Shown here: piece after piece, positions 15,760-24,823 of the stretch
Layout of the letters: each line of letters starts with the position of its first letter
Position numbering within the stretch: the first letter of the stretch is position 1
NCBI GenBank assembly: GCA_025352235.1
Contig: JANXTU010000508.1
Span: 1-32,637 of the forward strand
Reading direction: 5' to 3'
Length of the DNA: 32,637 bases
From: Fimbriiglobus sp.
GTDB taxonomy: Bacteria; Planctomycetota; Planctomycetia; Gemmatales; Gemmataceae
Position numbers and translations under genes: made by a program
Notes under the pieces: generated by a model
What the model saw: only the letters and a program-made list of their open reading frames with translations
The model's database searches: none
Told to the model about the DNA's origin: nothing

Positions 15760-16527
15760 ATGTCCAACTCCGTGATGGCCGCCCCCGCGAACGCCGACGA
15801 TTCCTTGGGGATCGACCGGGCTTTCCTCGTGTCCATGGCCCGCATCCCCGCCTTGGCGTTCGTTTGGGTCGGCCTCGCTTGGGTCGCCAGCGCCGTTTGG
15901 GAACAATTCGGCCCGCTCGAATCCGGCAACCTCGGGCCGATGGTCGTGCTCGCCGGCGGGATGATCCTCGCCGCCGCGATCGACGGCTGGGCGTTCAAAG
16001 TCCCCAATTGGTGTACGCTCTCGCTGGTGGTCAGCGGTTGGTACCTCGGCATCTTGCACGATTGCGGCGTGACGATCGTCCCCGGTTTCGCCCCGGACGC
16101 AACTGGCGGCTTCGCCTCGGCACTGCTCTGCACTTTTCTCGGATTCATCCTGCTCTTCCCGATGCTGTTCATCCAAGGGATGGGGCAGGGGGATGTGAAA
16201 ATGCAAATGGGCTTCGGCGCCTGGATCGGGGCCTACTTCGGCCTCGGGCTCGGCGCGTCGGTCATCATCTGGGCCTTCTGCTTGGGGGCCATCGTCGGTG
16301 GCGTCTTCGGCATCGTGATGATGTTCGCCCGCCGGCAATTCGGGAAGAACGCCGAGAACTTCCGCGCGATCATGGGCGACCTGCAAACCTTGGTCACCGA
16401 CGGCCCGAGCAAAGCCGCCGCGCGGGCCAACACCCGCCGGCCCTCGTGGGTTCGCCTTCCCTACGGGGTGCCGCTTTGCATCGGCTTCCTCGGTTACCTC
16501 TGGTACCGGCTCATTTTGGTCGCTTGA
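15760..16527 (+). CDS. tadV: A24 prepilin peptidase (TadV/CpaA type)
   Basis: An inner-membrane aspartic protease that removes prepilin leaders. The two catalytic aspartates are Asp75 in AAIDGWAFKVPNW and Asp145 in the GxGD motif GMGQGDVKM. About six hydrophobic helices surround them, including segments near 33-47, 60-74, 121-140 and 153-180. The protein (255 residues) is longer than minimal CpaA. It has a hydrophilic loop with RRQFGKNAENFRAIMGDLQ and a final helix LPYGVPLCIGFLGYLWYRL. The N-methylase domain of PilD is absent, as in Tad peptidases. It follows the pilin terminator, so its expression depends on read-through or a local promoter. Confidence 0.93.
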   Translation: MSNSVMAAPANADDSLGIDRAFLVSMARIPALAFVWVGLAWVASAVWEQFGPLESGNLGPMVVLAGGMILAAAIDGWAFKVPNWCTLSLVVSGWYLGILHDCGVTIVPGFAPDATGGFASALLCTFLGFILLFPMLFIQGMGQGDVKMQMGFGAWIGAYFGLGLGASVIIWAFCLGAIVGGVFGIVMMFARRQFGKNAENFRAIMGDLQTLVTDGPSKAAARANTRRPSWVRLPYGVPLCIGFLGYLWYRLILVA

Positions 16528-16561
16528 TGCGGAATGATTAATTCCGCACTCAGAATTGTCT

Positions 16562-16596
16562 CATGCCCCCGCCGATTCGGCGGGGGCATGGCTTTT
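16562..16596 (+). terminator. intrinsic terminator after the prepilin peptidase gene
   Basis: CATGCCCCCGCCG (16562-16574) pairs exactly with CGGCGGGGGCATG (16578-16590) around a 3-base ATT loop and is followed by GCTTTT. The U-tract is short but the stem is very strong. Confidence 0.75.
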
Positions 16597-16941
16597 GGGA
16601 CTCTGGTGAAAATCCGGGCGATCGGACCGACCGGAATAATTGTAGCATCCGGGGGGGATCGGTCGAAGGAGTAGGTGTGTCAATCCTCCATCACCGAATG
16701 TAAACCCCGCGCGGCGGGAAAAACCGAAACGATGCGGACTTCTTGCGAAATGCGAACTTCGTACTAGGGTTGGTCGCTCGATTGATCGGCGCGCCTCAAA
16801 ACTGCGCCGGCCCCATCCGAGACACCACCCTGCGGAATTCGCCGGCCCAGCCGCAGGAACGACGCTCCCCACACCGAGGCGATCCGGAGCTCCGCTTCGG
16901 GCCGGTGGGGATCGGGCCGCAGTCGCAATCGTCTCCGGGGG
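16597..16941 (+). other. long non-coding leader before cpaB
   Basis: About 345 bases without a convincing gene. A terminator precedes it, so the cpaB-tadC block probably has its own promoter here. TTGCGA (16743-16748) and TACTAG (16762-16767) look promoter-like but are only 13 bases apart, so I do not call them. The last 150 bases are GC-rich and can form several short stems. Confidence 0.4.
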
Positions 16942-18234
16942 ATGGCACCAGTGAAACAGAAGAACATCGTGCTCGCGGCAGTGGCGGTCGGTTGCGGATT
17001 GATCGCGGCCTTCCTCACCCTGCAAATGGGGGCGAAGACCAAGACGCAAGAAGTCGAAATGGTCCAAGTGCCCGTGGCGGCCGCCGACCTCTCGGTGGGG
17101 ACGAAGTTGAAGGGCGAGGAACTCGACAAGTTCATCGTCATGAAGCCGATGCCGAAGGATTCGGTACCGGCGAATTATGTCGAGCAAATGGACGTGCTCA
17201 AAGACAAACGCCTGACGCGGACAATCCGCGCTGGCGAGCCGTTCAACCCACAGGACCTGACGCTCAACGGATTTTTGAATCCGCCGCCGGGCCACAGCGT
17301 GATGTCGGCCAGCATGTCGACGGTCGAAGCGGCGAGCGGGTTCATCGGGCCGGGCGCCCACGTGGACATCATCGCCTCGGTGATGATGAAGAAGTCCCAG
17401 AAATGGATGGTCTTCCCGATGTTCCTCGACATGCTCGTGCTGGCGGTGAACTCCGACGCGACGCCGTCGAGCGCCCCGGGCGGGGCGACGTTGAACGTGG
17501 GCATGGTGTCGCTCGCGGTGACGGCCGAACAGCAATTGCTCCTGCAAGGGGCGATTTCCCGCGGGGCCACCATGCGGATGGCGCTGCGCCACCCGGACAA
17601 GCCCGCCGTGCACAAAGTGCTGAAGGCCGAAGAAATTTGGGAGATTCTATTGGATCGAATCGAAGACGTGAGAGACCTGGTCGCTCCACCGATCCTGCCG
17701 ACGATGCCGACCGTGGAGATGGTGAAGGTCAAAGTGCCGACGATCGATCTGCCCGCGGGCACCGCGATCACCGACGATTTGATCGCGAAGAGTTTCAAGG
17801 ACGCGGAGTACCCGCTGAGCTTGGTGCCGGAAACGGCCGTGAAAGAACTGAAGAGTTACGCGGTGAACGGGGACTACCTGTTGAAGGATCTGCCCGCGAA
17901 CTACTTCGTGCCGAAGTCGTATTTGGGTGCGAAGCCGGTCGAACCGAAGATGGCCCGAGTCGGACCGAACGACACGGGTTCGGTGCCGAAAGAAGGCGAG
18001 CCGGCCGAACTGGCCAAGCCCGTGCCACCGAAGGCGGTGTATGTGGATGTGACGATCCAGACGGCCAAAGGAGTGGTGAAGTACCGCTACCAGAAGTTGG
18101 CGAACGGCGACCACAAATACGTGGGCGTCGTCCGCGAGGAGACCGATGCGGACGAATTGAAGGCCGGCGAAAGCTTGCCGGAGAAGAAGCCGGCCGAATC
18201 GGGCGCCCCGAAGGGCCCGATCACGGCGGAGTGA
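16942..18234 (+). CDS. cpaB: Flp pilus assembly protein CpaB (RcpC) with two SAF-like domains
   Basis: CpaB/RcpC is a periplasmic partner of the Tad secretin. The N-terminus KQKNIVLAAVAVGCGLIAAFLTLQM is a membrane anchor. The first SAF-like domain (about residues 42-105) contains VAAADLSVGTKLKGEEL and RTIRAGEPF. Next is the RcpC-type core with PPPGHSVMSASMSTVEAASGFIGPGAHVDII. A second SAF-like stretch (about 258-325) contains VPTIDLPAGTAITDDLI and LKSYAVNGDYLLKDL. The tail is Pro/Lys/Glu-rich. At 430 residues it is much longer than typical CpaB (about 250-300). The ATG at 16942 is used, but a GTG at 16951 with GGGGATGG before it is equally possible and would start MKQKN. Confidence 0.9.
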   Translation: MAPVKQKNIVLAAVAVGCGLIAAFLTLQMGAKTKTQEVEMVQVPVAAADLSVGTKLKGEELDKFIVMKPMPKDSVPANYVEQMDVLKDKRLTRTIRAGEPFNPQDLTLNGFLNPPPGHSVMSASMSTVEAASGFIGPGAHVDIIASVMMKKSQKWMVFPMFLDMLVLAVNSDATPSSAPGGATLNVGMVSLAVTAEQQLLLQGAISRGATMRMALRHPDKPAVHKVLKAEEIWEILLDRIEDVRDLVAPPILPTMPTVEMVKVKVPTIDLPAGTAITDDLIAKSFKDAEYPLSLVPETAVKELKSYAVNGDYLLKDLPANYFVPKSYLGAKPVEPKMARVGPNDTGSVPKEGEPAELAKPVPPKAVYVDVTIQTAKGVVKYRYQKLANGDHKYVGVVREETDADELKAGESLPEKKPAESGAPKGPITAE

Positions 18235-18319
18235 TGAGTGCGTCCCCCTTGGTCGGGGGGCCGAATGACGACGACAGAATTCCGGAGCGGGGACTGGCCC
18301 CATTTCGGCGAACGCACAC

Positions 18320-18340
18320 GGCGGATCGTCCCGATCCGCC
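18320..18340 (+). other. intercistronic stem-loop between cpaB and cpaC
   Basis: GGCGGATCG pairs with CGATCCGCC over a 3-base loop. No U-tract follows, so it is more likely an mRNA stability or processing element than a terminator. It ends 24 bases before the secretin start. Confidence 0.5.
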
Positions 18341-18364
18341 AAGTCCCGTGGGGAGGGTGAACGG

Positions 18365-19972
18365 ATGCACCTGATCAATACTCGACGCCGCCGCTGGTTG
18401 GCGGGCTTAGCCGTACTCACCGGATTGGCGGGCAGCACCGTCGCCGTGGGGCAGCAACCCAACAAACCGCCCGCGGGCGGCGTGGATGTGAAAATCGACG
18501 CCAAGAGCGGCGCGCTGCTCGTGCCGCTCGGGGGCTTGGCCAAGTTCGACCCGAAAACGAACAAGCTCATCACCGACATCACCCTGAGCAACGGGGACGT
18601 CCTCGAGGCGAAGCCGATCGCCCCGGACCTCAAGAAAATCGACCTCGTCGGCAAGCTCGGCGGGGCCACGCAACTGACCGTGACCTTCGACGACCGCTCG
18701 AAGGCCGTGTACACCGTGGTCGTCCAGCCCGATTACGAACAGCTCAAGTTCGTCATCAAGCAGGCCGTCCCGTCGGCGAATATCGAGATCATCCCGGGTG
18801 TCGGCAACGTCATCGTCCTCAGCGGCTCGGTGAGCCAACCGGGCGACGCCGACATCATCGTGCGGATCGCCAGCAGCGCCGTCGGCGGCAGCGCGGCGAA
18901 CGTCATCAACGCGATCCAAATCGGCGGGACGCAGCAGGTCATGATCGACGTGGTCGTGGCCCAGGTCGACCGCACGATGCTCCGCGAACGGGGTTTCTCG
19001 TTCCAAGGCGGCGGCAAGAACTTCGGCATCAGCTCCATCCTCGGTGGCTTGGCCGGTTCGTCGGTGATCTCGGGCGCCTTGCCGAGGTTCACCTCCGGGG
19101 CCAACGCCAACATCATCGCGGGGATCGTCCCAGGACAGTTCACCGGCGCCCTGCGGGCCTTGAAAACCGAAGGCGTGGCGAAGTTCCTTTCGGAACCGAA
19201 GATCGTGACCCAAACCGGCCGCGCCGCGTTCTTCCGGGCGGGTGGCCAACAAGCCGTGCTCAGCCCGTCGTCGGGCATCAACGGCCCCGGCGTCACGCTG
19301 ACCCCGGTCGGCACCGAACTCGAAGTGCTTCCCATCGTCTACGGCGACGGGCGCATCTACCTCGAAATCAACCCGCGGATTTCGTCCGTCAACAACGGCC
19401 GCGGCATCACGACCGCCTTCGGCTTCACGCCCGGCTTCGACGAAACGCAAGCCCGCTCGTCGATCACCCTGCAATCGGGCCAGACCTACGCCATCGGCGG
19501 TTTGCTGCAAACGACCGTCCAAGCGAGTGCCCAGAAAGTCCCGTACTTGGGCGACCTGCCTTTGGTCGGGGCGGCCTTCAGCAGCATGACCCACGACGAA
19601 CGCGAGACCGAACTGCTGATCTTGGTGACGCCGCGGTTGGTGGAACCGCTCAACGCGGACCAAGTGCCGCGGCGGGTTCCCGGCAAAGAAACGCGCAGCC
19701 CGGACGATTATGAGCTATTCGTTGAGCAACTCCTCGAAGCACCCCGCGGGGCCCGGAAGATCTTCAACGGCAAGCAATACGTCCCGGCGTACCGACACGC
19801 GGTGAACAACGGGACCGGCTTGACCGCCGGAGCCGCCTTGTGTGCCCCGACTCTGCCGTCGGCCCCGATCATCACCGAGCCGTCGGCGATCCCGCAAAAT
19901 CTGCCGTCGACGGTGCCGGCCCCGCTGCTGGCCCCGCTGCCGGCCCCGCTGCCGGCCCCCGAAGGCAAGTGA
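18365..19972 (+). CDS. cpaC: Tad secretin CpaC (RcpA)
   Basis: The outer-membrane ring through which the Flp pilus leaves the cell. The 535-residue precursor starts with a basic stretch and WLAGLAVLTGLAGSTVAVGQ, a signal peptide. A pilus-assembly N-terminal domain follows (about 40-120), then a BON-like region with IIPGVGNVIVLSGSVSQPGDAD. The GspD-type secretin domain runs from about 195 to 425. It includes VMIDVVVAQVDR, FLSEPKIVTQTGRAAFFRAGG, LEINPRIS and the diagnostic KVPYLGDLPLVGAAFSS, ending with TELLILVTPRLVEPL. The C-terminal 100 residues are a proline-rich extension with PAPL repeats (PLLAPLPAPLPAP). It lies between cpaB and cpaE as in other tad loci. Confidence 0.95.
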   Translation: MHLINTRRRRWLAGLAVLTGLAGSTVAVGQQPNKPPAGGVDVKIDAKSGALLVPLGGLAKFDPKTNKLITDITLSNGDVLEAKPIAPDLKKIDLVGKLGGATQLTVTFDDRSKAVYTVVVQPDYEQLKFVIKQAVPSANIEIIPGVGNVIVLSGSVSQPGDADIIVRIASSAVGGSAANVINAIQIGGTQQVMIDVVVAQVDRTMLRERGFSFQGGGKNFGISSILGGLAGSSVISGALPRFTSGANANIIAGIVPGQFTGALRALKTEGVAKFLSEPKIVTQTGRAAFFRAGGQQAVLSPSSGINGPGVTLTPVGTELEVLPIVYGDGRIYLEINPRISSVNNGRGITTAFGFTPGFDETQARSSITLQSGQTYAIGGLLQTTVQASAQKVPYLGDLPLVGAAFSSMTHDERETELLILVTPRLVEPLNADQVPRRVPGKETRSPDDYELFVEQLLEAPRGARKIFNGKQYVPAYRHAVNNGTGLTAGAALCAPTLPSAPIITEPSAIPQNLPSTVPAPLLAPLPAPLPAPEGK

Positions 19973-20001
19973 CGATCGCTCCGGACGAAGCAACGCCAAT
20001 G

Positions 20002-20028
20002 CCGGGCGGATCCGAAGGGACCGCCCGG
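20002..20028 (+). other. intercistronic stem-loop between cpaC and cpaE
   Basis: CCGGGCGG (20002-20009) pairs with CCGCCCGG (20021-20028) across an 11-base loop. There is no U-run. It sits 16 bases before the first possible cpaE start and may influence stability or initiation. Confidence 0.45.
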
Positions 20029-20044
20029 CCGTTCACACCACCCG

Positions 20045-21301
20045 ATGCACACCCCGACTTCGGTGATCGCCATGCAAAGAGTCGCCATCGTAGATCCGGC
20101 CGAGTCGTCGCGCGAATCCCTCCGCACGCTTTTGTTGGGGGTCGATTTCGTCTGGCTCGAAGCCGAGTGCGCCCGTTACGAATACTTCTTCGACGTGGTC
20201 CAGCAGCAAGAGACGATGCCCGACTTGGCCATCGTCGCGCTCGACGCGGATAAGAACAAAGCCCTGCACATGATCGGCGAGCTGTCGAGCAAATTTCCGA
20301 AACTGCCGATCCTCACCATCAGCCACGATCACCAAGCCCTTCTGCAATCGCTCCAGCGCGGGGCCAAATACTTCCTCACCCACCCCGTCGGCCTCGAAGA
20401 CATGCTCGCCGCGTTGCGCCGGTCGCTCGGCGAAAGCAGCGGCCACCTCGGCGATCAACCGAGCTTCGGCGGAATGACCCGCCAGCAAGGCCCGACGCAG
20501 ATGATCGCCGTGCTCGGCTCGCGCGGCGGCGTCGGCACCACCAGTCTGTCGGTCAACCTCGCCGCGACCCTCTCGACCGACCCGAACAACAGCGTGGCGC
20601 TCGTCGATCTCGACTTGGCTCTGGGCGATGCCGACATCGCCATGGACGTCAACGGGATGGACAACATCAGCATCGCCGACCTGGCCCGCAACATCGAGCG
20701 GCTCGACATGAACTTCCTCCGGCGGGCCCTCGTCCGCCACGAGGGGACGGGCCTGTCGATCCTGCGGCACCCGATGGAAATCCAAGAGATCGGCATCCTG
20801 CACGAGGGGCACATCGAGCGAATTTTGAACCTGCTCAAGATGAGCTACTCGCACTTGATCCTCGACCTGAGCAAGTCGCTCCTGCCGACCGACATGATGG
20901 CCCTCCGCATGGCCGACACGATTCTGCTGACGGCCCAACTCGAGCTCAGCAGCCTCCGCAACGTCGTGCGGTTGATCCACCTGCTCGGCAGCGAAGACAA
21001 CCTCGCCGAAAAAGTCCGCGTCGTCATCAACCGCGTCGGCTCGGACACGGTCGAAGAGGGCATCAGCATGAAGAAGGCCGAAGAGGTCATCGGCAAGCCG
21101 ATCTTCTGGCAGATCCCGAACGACCCGAAGGCGTTGATCGCGGCCCGCATCGCCGGGGAACCGCTGGTCCGCCACAACCCGAAATGCCGGGTGCAACTGG
21201 CGATCGTCGGTTTGGCCCAGGCCCTCGCGGGCAAACCCGCCGGCCCCGCCGCCGCCGATCCGAGAGTCAAATCGAGTTGGAGTTTGTTCGGCCGCAAGTA
21301 G
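20045..21301 (+). CDS. cpaE: pilus assembly ATPase CpaE (TadZ), receiver-like plus ParA/MinD-like domains
   Basis: TadZ/CpaE places the Tad machine at the pole or membrane. Residues 11-130 fold like a response-regulator receiver (RVAIVDPAESSRESLRTLL). The acidic residue sits in IVALDAD, but the usual Lys of the KP turn is His (FLTHPV), so phosphorylation is doubtful. A ParA/MinD-like domain follows with a deviant Walker A, GSRGGVGTTS (158-167), in which the signature lysine is arginine. It continues with VALVDLDLALGDADIAMD and a switch II-like LILDLSKSLLPTD. The C-terminus is a short basic tail. Length is 418 residues from the ATG at 20045; the Met at codon 10 (20072) is a reasonable alternative start. 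cpaF follows after 45 bases. Confidence 0.93.
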   Translation: MHTPTSVIAMQRVAIVDPAESSRESLRTLLLGVDFVWLEAECARYEYFFDVVQQQETMPDLAIVALDADKNKALHMIGELSSKFPKLPILTISHDHQALLQSLQRGAKYFLTHPVGLEDMLAALRRSLGESSGHLGDQPSFGGMTRQQGPTQMIAVLGSRGGVGTTSLSVNLAATLSTDPNNSVALVDLDLALGDADIAMDVNGMDNISIADLARNIERLDMNFLRRALVRHEGTGLSILRHPMEIQEIGILHEGHIERILNLLKMSYSHLILDLSKSLLPTDMMALRMADTILLTAQLELSSLRNVVRLIHLLGSEDNLAEKVRVVINRVGSDTVEEGISMKKAEEVIGKPIFWQIPNDPKALIAARIAGEPLVRHNPKCRVQLAIVGLAQALAGKPAGPAAADPRVKSSWSLFGRK

Positions 21302-21346
21302 TCGCCCCCCGGATCGCACCCAGTTTGACCCACGAGGAACGCGGAT

Positions 21347-22738
21347 ATGTCTCGGCTGCAACAGGGCATTTCGAAGCTCAACAATCTCAGCAACCAAGGG
21401 AACCATTCCGGGTTGTCGCGGCTGTCGAGCCCGAGCTTCGGCGGATCGAGCAGTAGTGGCGGCAAGAATTTCGAGGAGCTGAAGCGGCAGATCCACTCGA
21501 AACTCGTCGAGCGGCTCGATCTGTCTCGCGTCAAAGACCTCGCCAGCGACGCCATGCGCCGGGACATCCGCCGGGCCATCGAGCACTTGTGCGACACCGA
21601 GAACCCGCTGCTCAATCGGATCGAGCGCGAGAAATTGATCGAGGAAATCCTCGACGAGACCCTCGGCTTCGGCCCGCTCGAACCGCTGCTGAAAGATCCG
21701 ACCGTCAGCGAAATCATGGTCAACGGTCCGAAGAAGATTTACGTCGAACGCCGCGGCAAGATCGAGCGCTCCGAGGTCGTGTTCCGCGACAACGACCACC
21801 TGCTGCAAATCATCGACCGCATCGTGTCGAAGGTCGGCCGGCGCGTCGACGAAACCAGCCCGCTCTGCGACGCCCGCTTGCCGGACGGCTCCCGCGTGAA
21901 TGCCGTCATCGGTCCGATCGCCCTCGACGGGGCGAGCCTCAGCATCCGCCGCTTCGGGGCGATTCCGCTGAAACTCGAGGATTTGCTCAACTACAAAGCC
22001 TTCACGCCGGAAATGGCGATGCTTCTGGAAGGGGCCATCAAAGCCCGGATGAACGTGCTGATTTCGGGCGGGACCGGCTCCGGGAAAACCACGCTGTTGA
22101 ACACGCTCTCGGCGTTCATCCCCGGCGACGAGCGTCTCGTGACCATCGAAGACGCCGCGGAACTCCAACTGCAACAGGACCACATTGTCCGGCTCGAAAC
22201 GCGGCCGCCGAACATCGAAGGCAAAGGCACGGTGAGTTGCCGGGACCTCGTGAAGAACGCCCTGCGGATGCGGCCCGACCGGATCATCGTGGGCGAATGC
22301 CGGGGGGCCGAGGCGCTCGACATGCTGCAAGCCATGAACACCGGCCACGCCGGGAGTATGACGACGCTGCACGCCAACACCCCGCGTGACGGCCTCGCCC
22401 GCTTGGAGACGATGATCATGATGGGCGGCACCGAGTTGCCCATCAAAGCGATGCGGCAGCAGATCGCCTCCGCTGTGGACATGATCATCCAAGTCAACCG
22501 TTTGCAGGGCGGCCCGCGGAAAATGGTCAGCATCACCGAGGTGTTGAACATGGAACAAGACGTCATCATCATGCAAGAAATCTTCCGCTTCCGGCAGGTC
22601 GGCGTCGATCAAAACGGCCGAGCCTTCGGCCAATTTGAAGCTACGGGCGTCCGCCCCTCCTTCGTCTCGCGATTGGAGCAAAAAGGGATCAAACTCCCGT
22701 CGAATATGTTCACCGAACGAGTTTTGGCCCGCGATTGA
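21347..22738 (+). CDS. cpaF: Tad pilus assembly/secretion ATPase CpaF (TadA)
   Basis: The hexameric cytoplasmic motor of the Flp pilus, a type II/IV secretion ATPase. The first 40 residues are Ser/Gly-rich, then a helical domain leads to [21 protein letters not shown]. Walker A is GGTGSGKTT (241-249). The Asp box lies in [13 protein letters not shown]. Walker B is [20 protein letters not shown] and the His box is [14 protein letters not shown]. The final 60 residues include [14 protein letters not shown], typical of CpaF. Length is 463 residues, in the normal range. The ATG at 21347 has GAGGAACGCGG upstream. Confidence 0.97.
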   Translation: MSRLQQGISKLNNLSNQGNHSGLSRLSSPSFGGSSSSGGKNFEELKRQIHSKLVERLDLSRVKDLASDAMRRDIRRAIEHLCDTENPLLNRIEREKLIEEILDETLGFGPLEPLLKDPTVSEIMVNGPKKIYVERRGKIERSEVVFRDNDHLLQIIDRIVSKVGRRVDETSPLCDARLPDGSRVNAVIGPIALDGASLSIRRFGAIPLKLEDLLNYKAFTPEMAMLLEGAIKARMNVLISGGTGSGKTTLLNTLSAFIPGDERLVTIEDAAELQLQQDHIVRLETRPPNIEGKGTVSCRDLVKNALRMRPDRIIVGECRGAEALDMLQAMNTGHAGSMTTLHANTPRDGLARLETMIMMGGTELPIKAMRQQIASAVDMIIQVNRLQGGPRKMVSITEVLNMEQDVIIMQEIFRFRQVGVDQNGRAFGQFEATGVRPSFVSRLEQKGIKLPSNMFTERVLARD

Positions 22739-22809
22739 AACCGATAACTCCGACCGCCGACGCGGCCGGCACGCCCGACAACATTCCACCCTTGCCCGAG
22801 TCGTGCACC

Positions 22810-23769
22810 ATGAGTCCTCTCGTATTGGCCTTGTTGATCGGCGGGTTGGTCATCGGGATGGTTCTCGCGATCGCCTTCGCCGTGACCGGTTCGAAGGAGG
22901 GCCGGGCGTCGGCCCGCCTCGACGTCCTCGTCCGCCGCAACAATCGCAAAGATTCCTCGGCCGACATGCTGTTGAAGCAGGCTCTGCAAGAAGTCGACAA
23001 GAAGAACTTGCTCGACAAGATCACGCCGAAAGTCCTGAACCTCCAGAAGATGATCGAGCAAGCCGACGCCAACGTGAAGCCGAGCGCCCTGGTCGGCGTC
23101 GGGCTCGTCGCGGCCTTCGTCGGCGGCGTTGCCACGGCTTGGATGGTCAACCTGTACGTGGCGCCGATCGTCGCGCTGTTCTGCCTCTCGGCGCCGTTCC
23201 TTTGGCTCTTCTGGAAACGGAAGAGCCGCCTGAACAAGTTCGCCAACCAATTGCCGGAGTCGATGGAGCTCGTCGCCCGCGCCCTGCGGGCCGGGCACTC
23301 CCTCACGGCCGGGTTGCACGTGGTCGCCGAAGAAATGCCGATGCCGATCGCGAAGGAATTCGGCCGCGTCTACGAGGAGCAAAACCTCGGGATCACCCTG
23401 GACGAAGCCCTGAAAGGGATGTGCGAACGTGTGCCGAACCTCGACTTGAAATTCTTCATCACGAGCGTCGCCATTCAGCGTCAAACCGGGGGTGACCTCG
23501 CAGAAATCCTCGACCGCATCGGCTACGTCATCCGCGAGCGGATCAAAATCCTCGGCCAAGTGCAGGCGCTCACGGCCGAAGGTCGGCTCTCCGGGATCGT
23601 GCTGGTGGCCCTGCCAATCGGACTCTTCCTGCTCATGCTCTGGATGAAGCCGGACTACATCGAGGCACTCTGGAAGGACCCGATGGGGGTGAAGATGTCG
23701 ATCGGGGCCATCGTCTTGATGCTCATTGGCACGTACTCGATCAAGAAAATCATCGACATCAAAGTCTGA
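22810..23769 (+). CDS. tadB: Tad platform membrane protein TadB
   Basis: One of two inner-membrane platform proteins on which the CpaF motor works. The 319-residue protein opens with the helix SPLVLALLIGGLVIGMVLAIAFAV. Two central helices follow near 94-112 and 115-133. The GspF-type domain contains LPESMELVARALRAGHSLTAGLHVVAEEMPMPIAKEF and ITSVAIQRQTGGDLAEILDRI, and the C-terminal helices contain LSGIVLVALPIGLFLLML. The ATG at 22810 is chosen because it begins the first helix; the longer in-frame TTG start at 22735 would overlap cpaF. tadC follows after 39 bases. Confidence 0.94.
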   Translation: MSPLVLALLIGGLVIGMVLAIAFAVTGSKEGRASARLDVLVRRNNRKDSSADMLLKQALQEVDKKNLLDKITPKVLNLQKMIEQADANVKPSALVGVGLVAAFVGGVATAWMVNLYVAPIVALFCLSAPFLWLFWKRKSRLNKFANQLPESMELVARALRAGHSLTAGLHVVAEEMPMPIAKEFGRVYEEQNLGITLDEALKGMCERVPNLDLKFFITSVAIQRQTGGDLAEILDRIGYVIRERIKILGQVQALTAEGRLSGIVLVALPIGLFLLMLWMKPDYIEALWKDPMGVKMSIGAIVLMLIGTYSIKKIIDIKV

Positions 23770-23808
23770 GAGTCGCACACCGCCTCATGGCAACCTGGAG
23801 ACCCACCC

Positions 23809-24771
23809 GTGGACCTGTTCGCGTTTCTATCCGCGGATGAGCTGGCACCGATTTTCGTGTTCGCCGCCATCATGATCGGGACATTCTGGCTGCTGCAGTT
23901 GATCTCCAACCGCAACAGCCAAGCCGAGAACCGCCTCGACCGGATCGGCCGGCCGCGCTCGCTGATCGATCTGGAACTGTCGCAGATGGAAACGCGGCAG
24001 CGGTTCTCCGGGCTCAAGGAGGCGTTCTCGAACTTGGGGGCTTCGATGCAGCCCCAATCGGACCTGGAAAAGAACTCGCTGCGGGTCAAGTTGGCCAACG
24101 CCGGCTTCCGCAGCGAGACCGCCCCGATGATCTACCAAGGCCTCCGGGTGGCTTGCCTACTCGGATTTCTCCTCCCAGCCCTCCTGATCTGTATAGTCGC
24201 GCAAGGTTTCACACTGGCTGCGATGTGGAAAATCGGATTGGCTGGGTGTGCTGGGTTCTATTTGCCGATGATTGCCCTGAAGCTGCTCGTGAACGATCGC
24301 CAGCAGCAGATCTTCTTGACGCTGCCCGACGCGCTCGACCTTTTGGTCGTCTGCGTCGAGTCCGGCTTGGGCTTGGACGCGGGCCTGCGGAAGGTGACCG
24401 ACGAGATGAGTGACCACGCCAAAACGATCTGCGAAGAGTTGGCTTTGGCGAACCTGCAACTGCAAATGGGCCGGCCGCGCCGGGAAGTGCTGCACGACCT
24501 CGGCGTGCGGACCGGCGTGGACGACGTGAAGAGCCTCGCGGCGATTTTGATCCAGGCCGATCGATTCGGGGCAAGTATCGCCCAAGCCCTCCGGGTGCAA
24601 TCGGACGCGATGCGGACGCGTCGCCGCCAGATCGCCGAAGAAAAAGCGGCGAAGACGGCCGTGAAGCTGATCTTCCCGCTGGTGCTGTTCATTTTCCCGG
24701 CGATCTTCGTGGTGTTGGTCGGCCCCGCAGCGATCCTCATCCAGAAGAACTTGCTGTCGAAGATGGGATGA
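23809..24771 (+). CDS. tadC: Tad platform membrane protein TadC
   Basis: The second platform protein, 320 residues. A first helix (APIFVFAAIMIGTFWLLQLI) and a second pair near residues 112-160 precede the GspF-type domain. The diagnostic stretch is TLPDALDLLVVCVESGLGLDAGLRKVTDEM, followed by LHDLGVRTGVDDVKSLAAILIQADRFG and a final hydrophobic pair with FPLVLFIFPAIFVVLVGP. The start is GTG at 23809, eight bases after GGAG (23797-23800). It closes the core assembly block cpaB-tadC. Confidence 0.94.
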   Translation: MDLFAFLSADELAPIFVFAAIMIGTFWLLQLISNRNSQAENRLDRIGRPRSLIDLELSQMETRQRFSGLKEAFSNLGASMQPQSDLEKNSLRVKLANAGFRSETAPMIYQGLRVACLLGFLLPALLICIVAQGFTLAAMWKIGLAGCAGFYLPMIALKLLVNDRQQQIFLTLPDALDLLVVCVESGLGLDAGLRKVTDEMSDHAKTICEELALANLQLQMGRPRREVLHDLGVRTGVDDVKSLAAILIQADRFGASIAQALRVQSDAMRTRRRQIAEEKAAKTAVKLIFPLVLFIFPAIFVVLVGPAAILIQKNLLSKMG

Positions 24772-24823
24772 CGACGACTTTCGAGCGGGCAGGATGCCCC
24801 GCCTAACTCATGGAGGAAGTGCG

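Noticed and set aside
16743-16767. Possible promoter TTGCGA/TACTAG before cpaB
   Set aside because: The spacing of 13 bases is too short for a sigma-70 promoter.
20033-22789. A 918-codon open frame on the minus strand opposite cpaE and cpaF
   Set aside because: It is antisense to two well-recognised genes, has shadow-type composition (many D/R/H/V) and no family features.
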